A DNA stretch of 64,000 nt from Streptomyces aurantiogriseus (GCF_014649375.1 NZ_BMSX01000007.1:332467-396466), one strand, 5' to 3'; counted from the stretch's first letter, positions 27,254-36,209 are shown. Notes: generated from the letters alone by a model not told the origin. Program-made: numbers and translations.

Positions 27254-28498
27254 GTGAGGCACGTACAACGGCGCGCACGGCGCGCGGGGGCCGTGTTGGC
27301 CGCCGTACTGACATGGGCAGGACTGCTGGCAGGAGCCGCCGGCTGCACCGGGGACCGGAGCAGTGGGCTGGACCGGATGCTCGGGAAACCGCCGGCGCCC
27401 GAGGACGTCATCCGCATCACGCCGGAGGACGGTACGAAGGAGGCGCGGCCCGAGAACGGGCTCAGGGTGCGGGTGCCCGACGGGCGGCTGGAGTCGGTGA
27501 AGGTCGTCAAGTCGCAGGACGCACAGGAGAGCGTGGTGCCGGGCAGGATCTCCGCGGACGGGCGGAACTGGCGTCCGGACGAGAAGCGGCTCGCGCTCGC
27601 CGCCCGCTACACGATCGACGTGGTGGCCCTCGACGGCGACGGCCGCCGCTCGGCCCGCCACGCCACCTTCACCACGGACGTCCCCGAGGAGCGCTTCATC
27701 GGGTACGTCTCACCCGAGAACCGGGCCACCGTCGGCACCGGGATGATCGTCTCCCTGGAGTTCAACCGGGAGATCGAGAACCGCGCGGCCGTGGAACGGG
27801 CGGTCCAGGTGACGTCCCGGCCGGCCGTCGAGATCCGGCCGCACTGGTTCGGCAACGGCCGCCTCGACTTCCGCCCCGCGGACTACTGGCGGCCCGGCAC
27901 CGTGGTCACCGTCGCCCTGCGGTTCCGGGACGTCGAGGGCGCGCCCGGTGTGTACGGGCTGCAGGACAAGACGTTCTCCTTCACCGTCGGCCGCCACCAG
28001 GTCTCCGTCGTCGACGCCGCCCGGCACACGATGAAGGTGTGGCGCGACGGCGACCTGCTCGCCACCGTGCCCATCACCGCCGGGGCGCCCAAGACGACGA
28101 CGTACAACGGCAAGATGGTGGTGACCGAGATGCACGAGCTGACCCGGATGAACGGCGCCACGGTCGGCTTCACGAAGAAGAACGGCAAGGCCGAGTACGA
28201 CGTCCCGGACGTGCCGCACGCCATGCGGCTGACCGAATCCGGCACCTTCCTGCACGGCAACTACTGGGCGTCGCCGGACGCCTTCGGGCGGCGCAATCTC
28301 AGCCACGGATGCGTGGGCCTCAGGGATGTGCGGGGCGGCAGTTCGGACACGCCCGCCGGCTGGTTCTTCGACCGCAGTCTCATCGGGGACGTGGTCGAGG
28401 TCGTCCGCAGCAAGGACAAGGAAGTGGCTCCCGACAACGGGCTCGGAGGCTGGAACATGGACTGGGAGGAATGGAAGGCGGGCAGTGCCGTTAAGTGA
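27254..28498 (+). CDS. L,D-transpeptidase lipoprotein (Ig-like plus YkuD domains), copy 1
   Basis: An exported 414-residue cell-wall enzyme expected to form 3-3 peptidoglycan cross-links. The signal sequence runs to a cysteine in LLAGAAGC. Two Ig-like domains follow, of the kind found in actinobacterial Ldt proteins (PDGRLESVKVV and ENRATVGTGMIVSLEFNREI). The catalytic YkuD domain begins at HQVSVVDAARHTMKVWRDG and contains FLHGNYWASPDAF and the active-site motif SHGCVGLRD. GTG 27254 keeps the full signal; the longer open frame back to 24854 is the antisense of glgX. The terminal W-rich WNMDWEEW is conserved in its paralogue. Confidence 0.93.
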   Translation: MRHVQRRARRAGAVLAAVLTWAGLLAGAAGCTGDRSSGLDRMLGKPPAPEDVIRITPEDGTKEARPENGLRVRVPDGRLESVKVVKSQDAQESVVPGRISADGRNWRPDEKRLALAARYTIDVVALDGDGRRSARHATFTTDVPEERFIGYVSPENRATVGTGMIVSLEFNREIENRAAVERAVQVTSRPAVEIRPHWFGNGRLDFRPADYWRPGTVVTVALRFRDVEGAPGVYGLQDKTFSFTVGRHQVSVVDAARHTMKVWRDGDLLATVPITAGAPKTTTYNGKMVVTEMHELTRMNGATVGFTKKNGKAEYDVPDVPHAMRLTESGTFLHGNYWASPDAFGRRNLSHGCVGLRDVRGGSSDTPAGWFFDRSLIGDVVEVVRSKDKEVAPDNGLGGWNMDWEEWKAGSAVK

Positions 28499-28642
28499 CC
28501 CTTTCCTCCCAAGGTCGAAGTTGGGACTGAACGGTGACAATTGGGGGTCGCCAGGGCCGATGACCTTGAGGTTAATATGCGCGCAGCGCAGGGGACGTGC
28601 CTGCGCGCGGGCCTGACCGGCCTGGGGGAGGGGAGAACGAAT

Positions 28643-29893
28643 TTGAACGTGCGACCGATATCGGGGGCGTCGGTTGGCGGGCGCTCGCGCGGCCGCAACA
28701 AGCGGTTGGCGCTGATCGTCGGAGGGCTGCTGCTGGCCGTCACGGCCTGCGGTGGGGGTGGGGACCCGGACTCCGGTTCGGCGAAGGGCAAGGGCAACGG
28801 CGGCTCCGGCGCCGGTGCCGCGGAGAGCAAGCAGTCGGAGGCCGTCGTCAGCATCGCGCCGAAGACCGGCGCCACCGACGTCGACACCAGCGGCGTCCTC
28901 AAGGTCACCGCCGCCAAGGGCAAGTTGACCGAGGTCGTCGTCAAGGACGCCAAGGGCACGGCGGTCCCCGGCACCATCTCCGCGGACGGCGCCGGCTGGA
29001 CCCCGAGCACGCATCTGGCCGCCGCCACGAAGTACCAGGTGCACGCGGTGGCGAAGGACGCCGAGGGCCGTACGGCCGCCGAGGACGCGAGCTTCACCAC
29101 GCTGACCCCGGAGAACACCTTCATCGGCAACTTCACGCCGGAGGACGGCTCCACGGTCGGTGTGGGCATGCCGTTCTCGGTCCGCTTCACCCGGGGCATC
29201 ACCAAGCCGGAGGACGTGGAGAAGGCCATCAGCATCAAGACCGAGCCGGCCGTCGACGTCCAGGGCCACTGGTTCGGCAACGACCGCCTCGACTTCCGTC
29301 CCGAGAAGTACTGGAAGGCCGGCACCAAGGTCACGGTGAAGCTGAACCTCGACGGCGTCGAGGGCCGCAAGGGCGTCTACGGCAAGCAGTCCAAGACCGT
29401 CTCCTTCACCATCGGCCGCAACCAGGTGACCGTCGTGGACGCCAAGAAGCACACGATGAAGGTCATGCAGGAGGGCAAGGTCGTCAAGACCATCCCGGTC
29501 ACCACCGGCAAGCCCGGCTACGCCACCTGGAACGGCCAGATGGTCATCAGTGAGAAGTTCACGGTGACCCGCATGAACGGCGACACGGTCGGCTACGACG
29601 GCGAGTACGACATCAAGGACGTCCCGCACGCCATGCGCCTCACCAACTCCGGCACGTTCGTGCACGGCAACTACTGGGGCGGCGACGCCTTCGGCAACTA
29701 CAACGCCAGCCACGGCTGCATCGGCCTGCGGGACGTGCGCGGCGGCTACGACAGCTCCGTCCCGGCCGCGTGGTTCTTCAACCACTCGATGATCGGCGAC
29801 GTGGTGGTCGTGAAGAACTCCACCGACCCGACGGTCGACCCGGCCAACGGCTACAACGGCTGGAACCTCTCGTGGGCGGAGTGGACGAAGTAG
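28643..29893 (+). CDS. L,D-transpeptidase lipoprotein (Ig-like plus YkuD domains), copy 2
   Basis: The paralogue of the preceding gene, with the same order: signal and lipobox LLAVTACG, a Gly/Ser/Lys linker, two Ig-like domains, and a YkuD domain with FVHGNYWGGDAFGNY and active site SHGCIGLRD. It ends WNLSWAEW. TTG 28643 is chosen as start because a strong GGGGAGGGGAG ribosome-binding site ends 7 nt before it and the next possible starts would lose the basic signal N-terminus. The sequence TTAATAT near 28571 could be a -10 element for separate transcription. A 16-bp stem terminator follows. Confidence 0.93.
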   Translation: MNVRPISGASVGGRSRGRNKRLALIVGGLLLAVTACGGGGDPDSGSAKGKGNGGSGAGAAESKQSEAVVSIAPKTGATDVDTSGVLKVTAAKGKLTEVVVKDAKGTAVPGTISADGAGWTPSTHLAAATKYQVHAVAKDAEGRTAAEDASFTTLTPENTFIGNFTPEDGSTVGVGMPFSVRFTRGITKPEDVEKAISIKTEPAVDVQGHWFGNDRLDFRPEKYWKAGTKVTVKLNLDGVEGRKGVYGKQSKTVSFTIGRNQVTVVDAKKHTMKVMQEGKVVKTIPVTTGKPGYATWNGQMVISEKFTVTRMNGDTVGYDGEYDIKDVPHAMRLTNSGTFVHGNYWGGDAFGNYNASHGCIGLRDVRGGYDSSVPAAWFFNHSMIGDVVVVKNSTDPTVDPANGYNGWNLSWAEWTK

Positions 29894-29902
29894 GTCCCGC
29901 CC

Positions 29903-29945
29903 GACAAGGGCCCGGTGCTGTGACAGACGGCACCGGGCCCTTGTC
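29903..29945 (+). terminator. Strong hairpin terminator after the second L,D-transpeptidase gene
   Basis: Perfect 16-bp stem (29903-29918 with 29930-29945) with an 11-nt loop, starting 9 nt after the stop codon. It runs directly into the 81-bp repeat array. Confidence 0.88.
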
Positions 29946-30269
29946 GTCAGTGCCCGTGCTGTGTCCGCCTGGGGGCAACCCCCAGACCCCCGGCCGAGTG
30001 TGATCGACCGCACCGACCCGGTAACCGTCAGCGCCCGTGCTGCGTCCGCCTGGGGGCAACCCCCAGACCCCCGGCCGAGTGTGATCGACCGCACCGACCC
30101 GGTAACCGTCAGCGCCCGTGCTGTGTCCGCCTGGGGGCAACCCCCAGACCCCCGGCCGAGTGTGATCGACCGCACCGACCCGGTAACCGTCAGCGCCCGT
30201 GCTGCGTCCGCCTGGGGGCAACCCCCAGACCCCCGGCCGAGTGTGATCGACCGCACCGACCCGGTAACC
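29946..30269. repeat. Four contiguous 81-bp direct repeats
   Basis: Units start at 29946, 30027, 30108 and 30189 with a constant 81-bp period and only a few base differences. A partial fifth unit runs into the promoter of the enoyl-CoA hydratase gene. Each unit contains a perfect small hairpin (CTGGGGG-CAA-CCCCCAG) and the phrase GAGTGTGATCGACCGCACC. Because 81 is a multiple of 3, open frames cross the array on both strands, but they have no ribosome-binding site and simply mirror the DNA repeat. Confidence 0.93.
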
Positions 30270-30293
30270 GTTAGTGCCCGTTAACCTGCTGCC

Positions 30294-31061
30294 ATGACCG
30301 TGAATCTCGAAGTCGCCGAGGGCGTCGGCACGCTGCGCCTCGACCGCCCGCCCATGAACGCGCTGGACGTGGCCACCCAGGACCGGCTGAAGGAGCTCGC
30401 CGAGGAGGCGGGGCGGCGTGACGACGTCCGCGCCGTGGTGGTGTACGGCGGGGAGAAGGTGTTCGCCGCGGGCGCGGACATCAAGGAGATGCAGGACATG
30501 GACCACACGGCGATGGTCCTGCGCGCCCGTGCCCTGCAGGAGTCCTTCACGGCGGTGGCCCGCATCCCCAAGCCGGTGGTCGCGGCCGTGACCGGTTACG
30601 CGCTGGGCGGCGGCTGCGAGCTGGCGCTGTGCGCGGACTTCCGGATCGCCGCGGAGAACGCGAAGCTGGGCCAGCCGGAGATCCTGCTCGGCCTGATCCC
30701 GGGCGCCGGCGGCACCCAGCGCCTCTCGCGCCTGATCGGCCCGTCCAAGGCGAAGGACCTCATCTTCACGGGCCGGATGGTGAAAGCGGACGAGGCGCTG
30801 ACGCTGGGCCTGGTGGACCGGGTGGTCCCGGCGGAGGAGGTGTACGCGCAGGCGCACGCGTGGGCGGCGAAGCTGGCGCAGGGTCCGGCGATCGCGCTGC
30901 GGGCGGCGAAGGAGTCGATCGACACGGGTCTGGAGACGGACATCGAGACGGGGCTCGCCGTCGAACGGAACTGGTTCGCGGGTCTGTTCGCGACCGCCGA
31001 CCGCGAGATCGGCATGCGGAGCTTCGTGGAGGAGGGGCCGGGGAAGGCGAAGTTCCTGTGA
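30294..31061 (+). CDS. Enoyl-CoA hydratase/isomerase family protein
   Basis: A 255-residue crotonase-fold enzyme. It has the oxyanion-hole segments VFAAGADIKEM and GYALGGGCELALCAD, and both hydratase glutamates (in GGCELAL and in GQPEILLGLIPGAGGTQRL), so hydration of trans-2-enoyl-CoA in beta-oxidation is the natural reading. The C-terminus FVEEGPGKAKF is typical. ATG 30294 is preceded by TAACCT with a 6-nt gap and no Shine-Dalgarno, suggesting leaderless transcription from the edge of the 81-bp repeat array. It stands alone, without other beta-oxidation genes. Confidence 0.94.
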   Translation: MTVNLEVAEGVGTLRLDRPPMNALDVATQDRLKELAEEAGRRDDVRAVVVYGGEKVFAAGADIKEMQDMDHTAMVLRARALQESFTAVARIPKPVVAAVTGYALGGGCELALCADFRIAAENAKLGQPEILLGLIPGAGGTQRLSRLIGPSKAKDLIFTGRMVKADEALTLGLVDRVVPAEEVYAQAHAWAAKLAQGPAIALRAAKESIDTGLETDIETGLAVERNWFAGLFATADREIGMRSFVEEGPGKAKFL

Positions 31062-31120
31062 GACTCCTCTCCTTCAATCTCCGTGGAACCGCTTGCAATT
31101 GACGGGGTGTCTGATTCGGG

Positions 31121-31181
31121 TCCCTCGATGGGGCGGTTTATGGGAACCTTAAGGCGCCCTTAAGCCCGCCTTGTCGAGGGA
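31121..31181 (+). terminator. Large imperfect inverted repeat after the enoyl-CoA hydratase gene
   Basis: Outer arms TCCCTCGA (31121-31128) and TCGAGGGA (31174-31181) are perfect. The inside includes GGGCGG/CCCGCC and CCTTAAG/CTTAAG halves. It probably terminates the hydratase transcript, and it also sits just before the next gene. Confidence 0.5.
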
Positions 31182-31190
31182 GCCTGCCGA

Positions 31191-31853
31191 GTGCCTTCGG
31201 ACGAGCCGTCCCCGCAGGTCGGCGACGGTTTACCGGGCCCCGTACTGCCTCTGGCACATGCCAACCGAATCGTGCGGAATGATGCATTCCGGGGGGTCTA
31301 TTCCCCTGGAACCGCCACGGAGGAGTCCCCGGACGGCCATGATGGGGGCATGGCGGGGCTGGAGGGTTTCGAACAGCCGCGAGGGCACGGGCGTGTGGCC
31401 GCGGCACGCTGGTCGCCTGCGGTCGAGGACGAACGAGCGCTCAAGGCGCTGGAGTTGTTCGGCAACCCGACGGAGGCGGAGGTTCCACTGCCGTCCCGCC
31501 CCGAGTCCGCCGCCACCGCCCGCCGGCTCACCCAGGTCGTCGTCCTCCGCCAGTGGCAGCTCACCCCCAAGATGACCGAGGAAGCCGTCCTGCTCGTGTC
31601 CGAGCTCGTCGGCAACGCCGTCCGCCACACCGGAGCCCGTGTCTTCGGCCTGCGGTTGCGCCGTCGTCGCGGCTGGATCCGTGTCGAGGTCCGCGATCCC
31701 TCACGGGGACTGCCCTGTCTGATGCCGGTCCAGGAGATGGACATCAGCGGCCGGGGCCTGTTCCTCGTGGACAAGCTCGCCGACCGGTGGGGGGTCGATC
31801 TGCTGCCCCGGGGGAAGACGACGTGGTTCGAGATGCGGGTCGCGGACCGCTGA
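31191..31853 (+). CDS. ATP-binding protein, anti-sigma-factor-like (HATPase_c_2)
   Basis: The C-terminal 140 residues form a stand-alone GHKL ATPase domain like that of SpoIIAB/RsbW-type anti-sigma kinases: the N-box VSELVGNAVRHTGA, then VEVRDPSRG, and the lid/G-box GRGLFLVDKLADRWGV. Streptomyces encode dozens of these; most partners are unknown. The GTG at 31191 gives 220 residues, but the ATG at 31350 (MAGLEGFEQ, 167 residues) is an equally good or better start. If 31191 is used, residue 14 is encoded by TTA, a bldA-dependent codon. A GGAAT-GATGC-ATTCC dyad lies near 31276-31290, inside the disputed N-terminus. Confidence 0.82.
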   Translation: MPSDEPSPQVGDGLPGPVLPLAHANRIVRNDAFRGVYSPGTATEESPDGHDGGMAGLEGFEQPRGHGRVAAARWSPAVEDERALKALELFGNPTEAEVPLPSRPESAATARRLTQVVVLRQWQLTPKMTEEAVLLVSELVGNAVRHTGARVFGLRLRRRRGWIRVEVRDPSRGLPCLMPVQEMDISGRGLFLVDKLADRWGVDLLPRGKTTWFEMRVADR

Positions 31854-32066
31854 GGGCACGCCTCGGGAACTCCAGCCGGGTGATCAGGGCCAGGGCGGCG
31901 GCCGGTTCCAGCATGGCCATCCGATCGAGTGATCCCGGGGTGCGACGTTGACTCCCGCCGCTGGATTTCGGGATGTCGAACACGCAGGTCGTAGGTCCAA
32001 CGCCCGAGTCCGGTCGGGCCAAAACTCGGTGGGCGATGTCAGTGGCGGTCCGTAGGCTCGCCCGTG

Positions 32067-33929
32067 ATGTCGACGACACGTGCAACCACCAAGGACCGCT
32101 CCGCGGTGCGGACGTTGCTGCGCCTGTGGCCGTATGTGCGGCCGGTGCGGGTACGGCTGTTCACCGCCGCTCTCGTCGCGATCGTGGCCTCCTGTACGGG
32201 GCTGGTGATCCCGCTCGTCCTGAAGTGGATGGTGGACGGGCCGGTCGCCGACCGGGACCCGGCGGGTGTCTGGCTGGGCGCGCTGTACCTGCTGTTGCTG
32301 GGCTTCGCGGAGGCGCTGTTGTTCGGGGCGCGGCGGTGGCTGGTGGCGCGGCCGCTGTCGCATGTCGAGGCGGAGATGCGGGCGGATCTGTACCGGCATC
32401 TGCAGCGGCTGCCGGTCGCCTTCCACGACCGGTGGGCCTCGGGGCAGTTGCTGTCCCGGGGCACCACCGATCTGATGCTGCTGCGTATGTTCCTCGCCTT
32501 TCCGCTGACGTTCCTGCTGGTCAACGGGGTGACGATCCTTGTCGGCGTGGTCATCATGCTGCTGCAGGACTGGACGCTGGGGCTGGTGATCCTCGGGCCG
32601 GCCGTGCCCGTCGTCGTCATGTGCGTGGTCTTCGAGCACCGGTACGCGGTCGTGGCGCGGCGTGCGCAGGACCAGGTGGGGGATCTGACGACGGTCGTCG
32701 AGGAGAGTGTGCTCGGGATCCGGATCATCAAGGGGTTCGGGCGGCATCGCAGTCAGGCGCGGGCGTTCCGGGAGCTGTCGGGGACGCTGCGGGGGACGGA
32801 GCTGCGCAAGGCTCGGCTGCTGGCGACGATCTGGGCGGTCATCGTGACCCTGCCCGAGGTCGCGATCGGGGCGGCGTTGGTGCTGGGGGCGGTGCAGGTG
32901 GCGGACGGGGAGTTGTCCGCGGGGACGTTGGTCGCCTTTCTGTCCACGGCGCTCGCGTTGCGGTGGCCGGTGGACTCGATCGGCTTTCTGCTGGCCATGA
33001 GCCAGGAGGCGGCGACGGCGACGGAGCGGTACTTCGAGGTGATGGACGCGAAGCCGGAGGAGCCGGAGGGTTCCGGTGGACCGGCGCCGGTGTCGGGGGA
33101 GGGGGAGCGCGGCCCGGTACCGGCGGCCACGCGGGCCGGGCTGCGGTTCGACGACGTCGTCTTCCGGTATCCCGACGCCGATCCCGGGTCCCCGCCCGTC
33201 CTCGACCGGGTCGATCTTCATATCCGGCCCGGTGAGTCCATGGCCCTCGTCGGGGCCACCGGGAGTGGGAAGACGACCCTGACCGCGCTTGTTCCCCGGT
33301 TGTACGAGGTGACCTCGGGGCGGATCACGCTCGACGGGGAGGACATCGCCGGGATGCCGCGCGAGGAGCTGCGCGCGAGGGTGGCCGTCGCCTTCGAGGA
33401 ACCGACGCTGTTCTCCGCGAGTGTCGGGGAGAACGTGCTCATGGGCGCCGGTGACGGTGCCGGGGACGCCGCGTTGGAGCGGGCGTTGGGCGTGGCGCAG
33501 GCCGAGTTCGTGCATGCGTTGCCGCAGGGTGCTCGGACGCAGGTCGGTGAGCAGGGGCTCAGTCTGTCCGGGGGCCAGCGGCAGCGGATCGCGCTCGCGC
33601 GGGCCGTCGTGGGGCAGCCCCGGTTCCTCGTGCTCGACGATCCGCTGTCCGCGCTGGACGTCCACACGGAGGCCGCCGTGGAGGCCGCGCTGCGGCAGGT
33701 CCTCGCCGACACCACCGCGCTGATCGTGGCCCACCGCCCCTCCACGGTGCTGCTCGCCGACCGCGTCGCCCTGCTGTCGGGCGGCCGGATCACCGCCGTC
33801 GGCACTCATCACGAACTCCTGCGGAGCAACGCCGAGTACGCCCACCTCATGTCCGGAGAACACTCCGGAGAACAGTCGGGAGACCAGTCCAGAGAGCGCT
33901 TCGGGGAACAGGAGGCCGACCGCCGATGA
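32067..33929 (+). CDS. ABC exporter half-transporter, subunit A of first heterodimer
   Basis: A type IV (multidrug/lipid exporter-like) half transporter: six membrane helices in residues 30-310, then an ATPase domain with Walker A GATGSGKTT (about 396), signature LSLSGGQRQR (about 499), and Walker B FLVLDDPLSALD. The catalytic glutamate after Walker B is replaced by aspartate (LDDP instead of LDEP). This is the classic sign of the degenerate subunit of a heterodimeric exporter. The C-terminus ends in a Ser/Gly/Glu/Gln repeat (SGEHSGEQSGDQS). ATG 32067 is 8 nt after TAGGCT and may be leaderless; GTG 32064 is an alternative. It overlaps the partner gene by 4 bp. Confidence 0.92.
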   Translation: MSTTRATTKDRSAVRTLLRLWPYVRPVRVRLFTAALVAIVASCTGLVIPLVLKWMVDGPVADRDPAGVWLGALYLLLLGFAEALLFGARRWLVARPLSHVEAEMRADLYRHLQRLPVAFHDRWASGQLLSRGTTDLMLLRMFLAFPLTFLLVNGVTILVGVVIMLLQDWTLGLVILGPAVPVVVMCVVFEHRYAVVARRAQDQVGDLTTVVEESVLGIRIIKGFGRHRSQARAFRELSGTLRGTELRKARLLATIWAVIVTLPEVAIGAALVLGAVQVADGELSAGTLVAFLSTALALRWPVDSIGFLLAMSQEAATATERYFEVMDAKPEEPEGSGGPAPVSGEGERGPVPAATRAGLRFDDVVFRYPDADPGSPPVLDRVDLHIRPGESMALVGATGSGKTTLTALVPRLYEVTSGRITLDGEDIAGMPREELRARVAVAFEEPTLFSASVGENVLMGAGDGAGDAALERALGVAQAEFVHALPQGARTQVGEQGLSLSGGQRQRIALARAVVGQPRFLVLDDPLSALDVHTEAAVEAALRQVLADTTALIVAHRPSTVLLADRVALLSGGRITAVGTHHELLRSNAEYAHLMSGEHSGEQSGDQSRERFGEQEADRR

Positions 33930-35782
33930 CCACCCCCACCACCTCCTCCCCCACCACCGACGAGGAGGACCTCCCCCACACGAAGGACACCGGCGACCCC
34001 TTCGACCGGGACGTCCTGCCCACCCCGCCGGGCGCCACCGCCGCGCTGCTGCGCTCCCTGCTCGCCCCGATGAAGGCGCGCGTCGCCCTCACCACGCTCC
34101 TGCTGCTGCTCCAGCAGGCGGCCGTGCAGGCGGGACCGCTGCTCGTGGCGTACGCCATCGACCGCGCCGTACCGGCGTTCCGGGCCGACGACCACGGGCC
34201 GCTGGTCGCGGTGGCCGTCGGATACCTGGTGTGCGCGCTGGCCTCCGGCGGGCTGCAGTACGCCTTCCTGATCGCCTCCGCCCGGGTCAACCAGGACGTG
34301 CTGCTGGACCTGCGGGGCCGGATCTTCCGGCACGCGCAGGCGCTGAGCATCGACTTCCACGAGCGCTACACCTCGGGCCGGCTCATCTCCCGCTCCACGA
34401 CGGACGTGGAGTCCCTGCGCGAGCTCCTCAGCGAGGGTCTGCAGGAGCTGGTCACCGTCATCCTGTCCTTCCTCTACATCTCGGCGATGCTGCTCTGGCT
34501 GGACCTGGGGCTGGGGGCCGTCGCGGTGGCGTCGTTCGTGCCGCTGTATCTCCTCGTCCGGGTCTACCGGCAGCGCGCCGGGCGGGTGTACCGGGTGCGG
34601 TCCACCGCGATCGCGGCCGTGATCGTGAAGTTCGTGGAGACGATGAACGGCATCCGTCCGGTGCGCGCGTTCCGCCGCGAGGCCGTCAACGAGGCCGAGT
34701 TCCGGGTGCTGAACCGGCGGCACGAGCGGACCAACGGTGACGCGCTGCTGGAGATGGCGCGATACGTCGTCGGTTCCCGGCTGGTCGCCAACACGGCCGT
34801 CGCGGGGATCGTGCTGTGGGGCGCGTACCGGGTCGCGGGCGGCTCGCTGGAGCTGGGGGTGCTGGCGGCGGCGGTGCTGTACCTGCGGCGGCTGTACGAC
34901 CCGATCGACCGGCTCGGCATGTTCCTCAACTCCTACCAGTCGGCGGCGGCCTCGCTGGAGAAGATCGCGGGCCTGCTCGCGCAGACGCCGTCCGTGCCCG
35001 AGCCGTCGGTGCCCCGGGAGCTTCCGGCCCGCCGGAGCGAACTCCCGGGCCGCGAGGTCGTGTTCGACGGGGTCGGCTTCGGCTACCGCACCGGCGGCGA
35101 GGTGCTGCCCCCCTTCGACCTCACCCTGCCGGCCGGGCAGACGGTCGCGGTCGTCGGCTCCACCGGCGCGGGCAAGTCCACGCTGGCCAAGCTCCTCGCC
35201 CGCTTCTACGACCCCACCGCCGGCCGGGTCCTCCTCGACGGCGTCGACCTGCGCGACCTCGCCATGGCCGAACTGCGGCGCGGGGTGGTCATGGTGACGC
35301 AGGAGGCGTTCCTGTTCTCCGGCACGGTCGCCGAGAACATCGCCATCGGGCGTCCCGACGCGAGCCGGGAGGAGATCGAGCGGGCGGCGAAGGCGATCGG
35401 CGCCCACGAGTTCATCAGCGCCCTGCCCGACGGCTACGACACGGACGTCCGGAAACGGGGTGGCCGGATCTCCGCCGGGCAACGCCAACTGGTCGCGTTC
35501 GCGAGGGCGTTGCTCGCCGACCCGGCGGTGCTGATCCTCGACGAGGCGACCAGCTCGCTCGACATCCCGGGCGAACGGGCCGTGCAGGCGGCGATGGCGA
35601 CGGTCCTGAAGGGCCGTACGGCGGTGGTGATCGCACACCGGCTGTCGACCGTGGAGATCGCCGACCGCGTGCTCGTCATGGAGCACGGACGGATCGTCGA
35701 GGACGGCAGCCCGGACCGACTCATCGCGGGCACGGGCCGGTTCGCGGATCTGCACCGGGCATGGCGGGACAGTCTGGCGTGA
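33926..35782 (+). CDS. ABC exporter half-transporter, subunit B of first heterodimer
   Basis: The partner of the preceding gene, coupled by an ATGA overlap. It has six membrane helices after an acidic N-terminus, then Walker A GSTGAGKST (about 411), a slightly variant signature RISAGQRQ, canonical Walker B VLILDEATSSLD, and the switch histidine in IAHRLSTVE. Its Walker motifs pair with the canonical LSGGQ of subunit A to make the active ATP site. Substrate is unknown; the family exports drugs, lipids or peptides. The gene ends about 100 bp before the Trypco1 gene. Confidence 0.93.
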   Translation: MTTPTTSSPTTDEEDLPHTKDTGDPFDRDVLPTPPGATAALLRSLLAPMKARVALTTLLLLLQQAAVQAGPLLVAYAIDRAVPAFRADDHGPLVAVAVGYLVCALASGGLQYAFLIASARVNQDVLLDLRGRIFRHAQALSIDFHERYTSGRLISRSTTDVESLRELLSEGLQELVTVILSFLYISAMLLWLDLGLGAVAVASFVPLYLLVRVYRQRAGRVYRVRSTAIAAVIVKFVETMNGIRPVRAFRREAVNEAEFRVLNRRHERTNGDALLEMARYVVGSRLVANTAVAGIVLWGAYRVAGGSLELGVLAAAVLYLRRLYDPIDRLGMFLNSYQSAAASLEKIAGLLAQTPSVPEPSVPRELPARRSELPGREVVFDGVGFGYRTGGEVLPPFDLTLPAGQTVAVVGSTGAGKSTLAKLLARFYDPTAGRVLLDGVDLRDLAMAELRRGVVMVTQEAFLFSGTVAENIAIGRPDASREEIERAAKAIGAHEFISALPDGYDTDVRKRGGRISAGQRQLVAFARALLADPAVLILDEATSSLDIPGERAVQAAMATVLKGRTAVVIAHRLSTVEIADRVLVMEHGRIVEDGSPDRLIAGTGRFADLHRAWRDSLA

Positions 35783-35810
35783 ACGCCGGGAGGCACGAAC
35801 TCCACGATTC

Positions 35811-35830
35811 GTCCCCCTGTCCCAGGGGAC
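35811..35830 (+). terminator. Short hairpin after the first exporter operon
   Basis: GTCCCC (35811-35816) pairs with GGGGAC (35825-35830) around an 8-nt loop, 28 bp beyond the exporter stop and 52 bp before the Trypco1 gene. It separates the exporter from the protease module. Confidence 0.5.
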
Positions 35831-35882
35831 TTCTCGCGTATCTTCGTCCTGACGGACGTAACGCCCCGAGAGGACGAGGTGA

Positions 35883-36209
35883 ATGCGCGCGCAGTTGCTG
35901 GAGTTCACGGTCGGCGACGGGGACGACGTGGTCACCTTCGAGGTGGATCCGGCGGAACTGCCCGATGACCTGGTGCTGGCGAGCGGCGACGGCTCGCCCG
36001 TCGTAGGACGCGCCCGGGACACGCTGGAGCAGGCACTCGGGCAGCTGCGTCCCTCGCTGCAGCGGGTCGCCGAGCTGGTGCGGACGCTGGCCCCGGACGA
36101 GGCGACGCTGGAGTTCGGGCTGAAGATGGGCGGCGAGACCGGCGTCATCGTGGCGAAGGGAACCGCCGAGGCGAACTTCCGGCTGGCGCTGACCTGGAAG
36201 ACGAACTGA
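35883..36209 (+). CDS. Trypco1-like (CU044_2847 family) small protein
   Basis: A 108-residue acidic protein with no signal or membrane segment. It follows the pattern of the trypsin-co-occurring domain 1 family: an N-terminal beta-rich half (LLEFTVGDGDDVVTFEVD), a central helix (LEQALGQLRPSLQRVAELVRTL), and a closing strand pair (ATLEFGLKMGGETGVIVAKG, then ANFRLALTW). This family was named from genomic association with trypsin-like proteases in predicted conflict systems. Its stop is 2 nt before the start of exactly such a protease gene, so the two are translated together. ATG 35883 has GAGGACGAGG upstream. Confidence 0.85.
   Translation: MRAQLLEFTVGDGDDVVTFEVDPAELPDDLVLASGDGSPVVGRARDTLEQALGQLRPSLQRVAELVRTLAPDEATLEFGLKMGGETGVIVAKGTAEANFRLALTWKTN

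Noticed and set aside
24854..28498. 1214-codon plus-strand frame ending in the L,D-transpeptidase
   Set aside because: The first 800 codons are the antisense of glgX. The real gene starts at the GTG at 27254 with its signal peptide.
29946..30269. Possible CRISPR array
   Set aside because: The 81-bp units are contiguous, with no variable spacers and no cas genes nearby.
29961..30284. Open frame on the plus strand made of four 27-residue repeats (SAWGQPPDPRPSVIDRTDPV type)
   Set aside because: It is the in-frame reading of an 81-bp DNA repeat. It has no ribosome-binding site, is open on both strands and resembles no repeat protein.
31860..31920. Minus-strand frame MAMLEPAAALALITRLEFPR
   Set aside because: It looks coding-like, but is short, without a start signal, and no family was recognised; possibly debris downstream of the ATP-binding protein gene.
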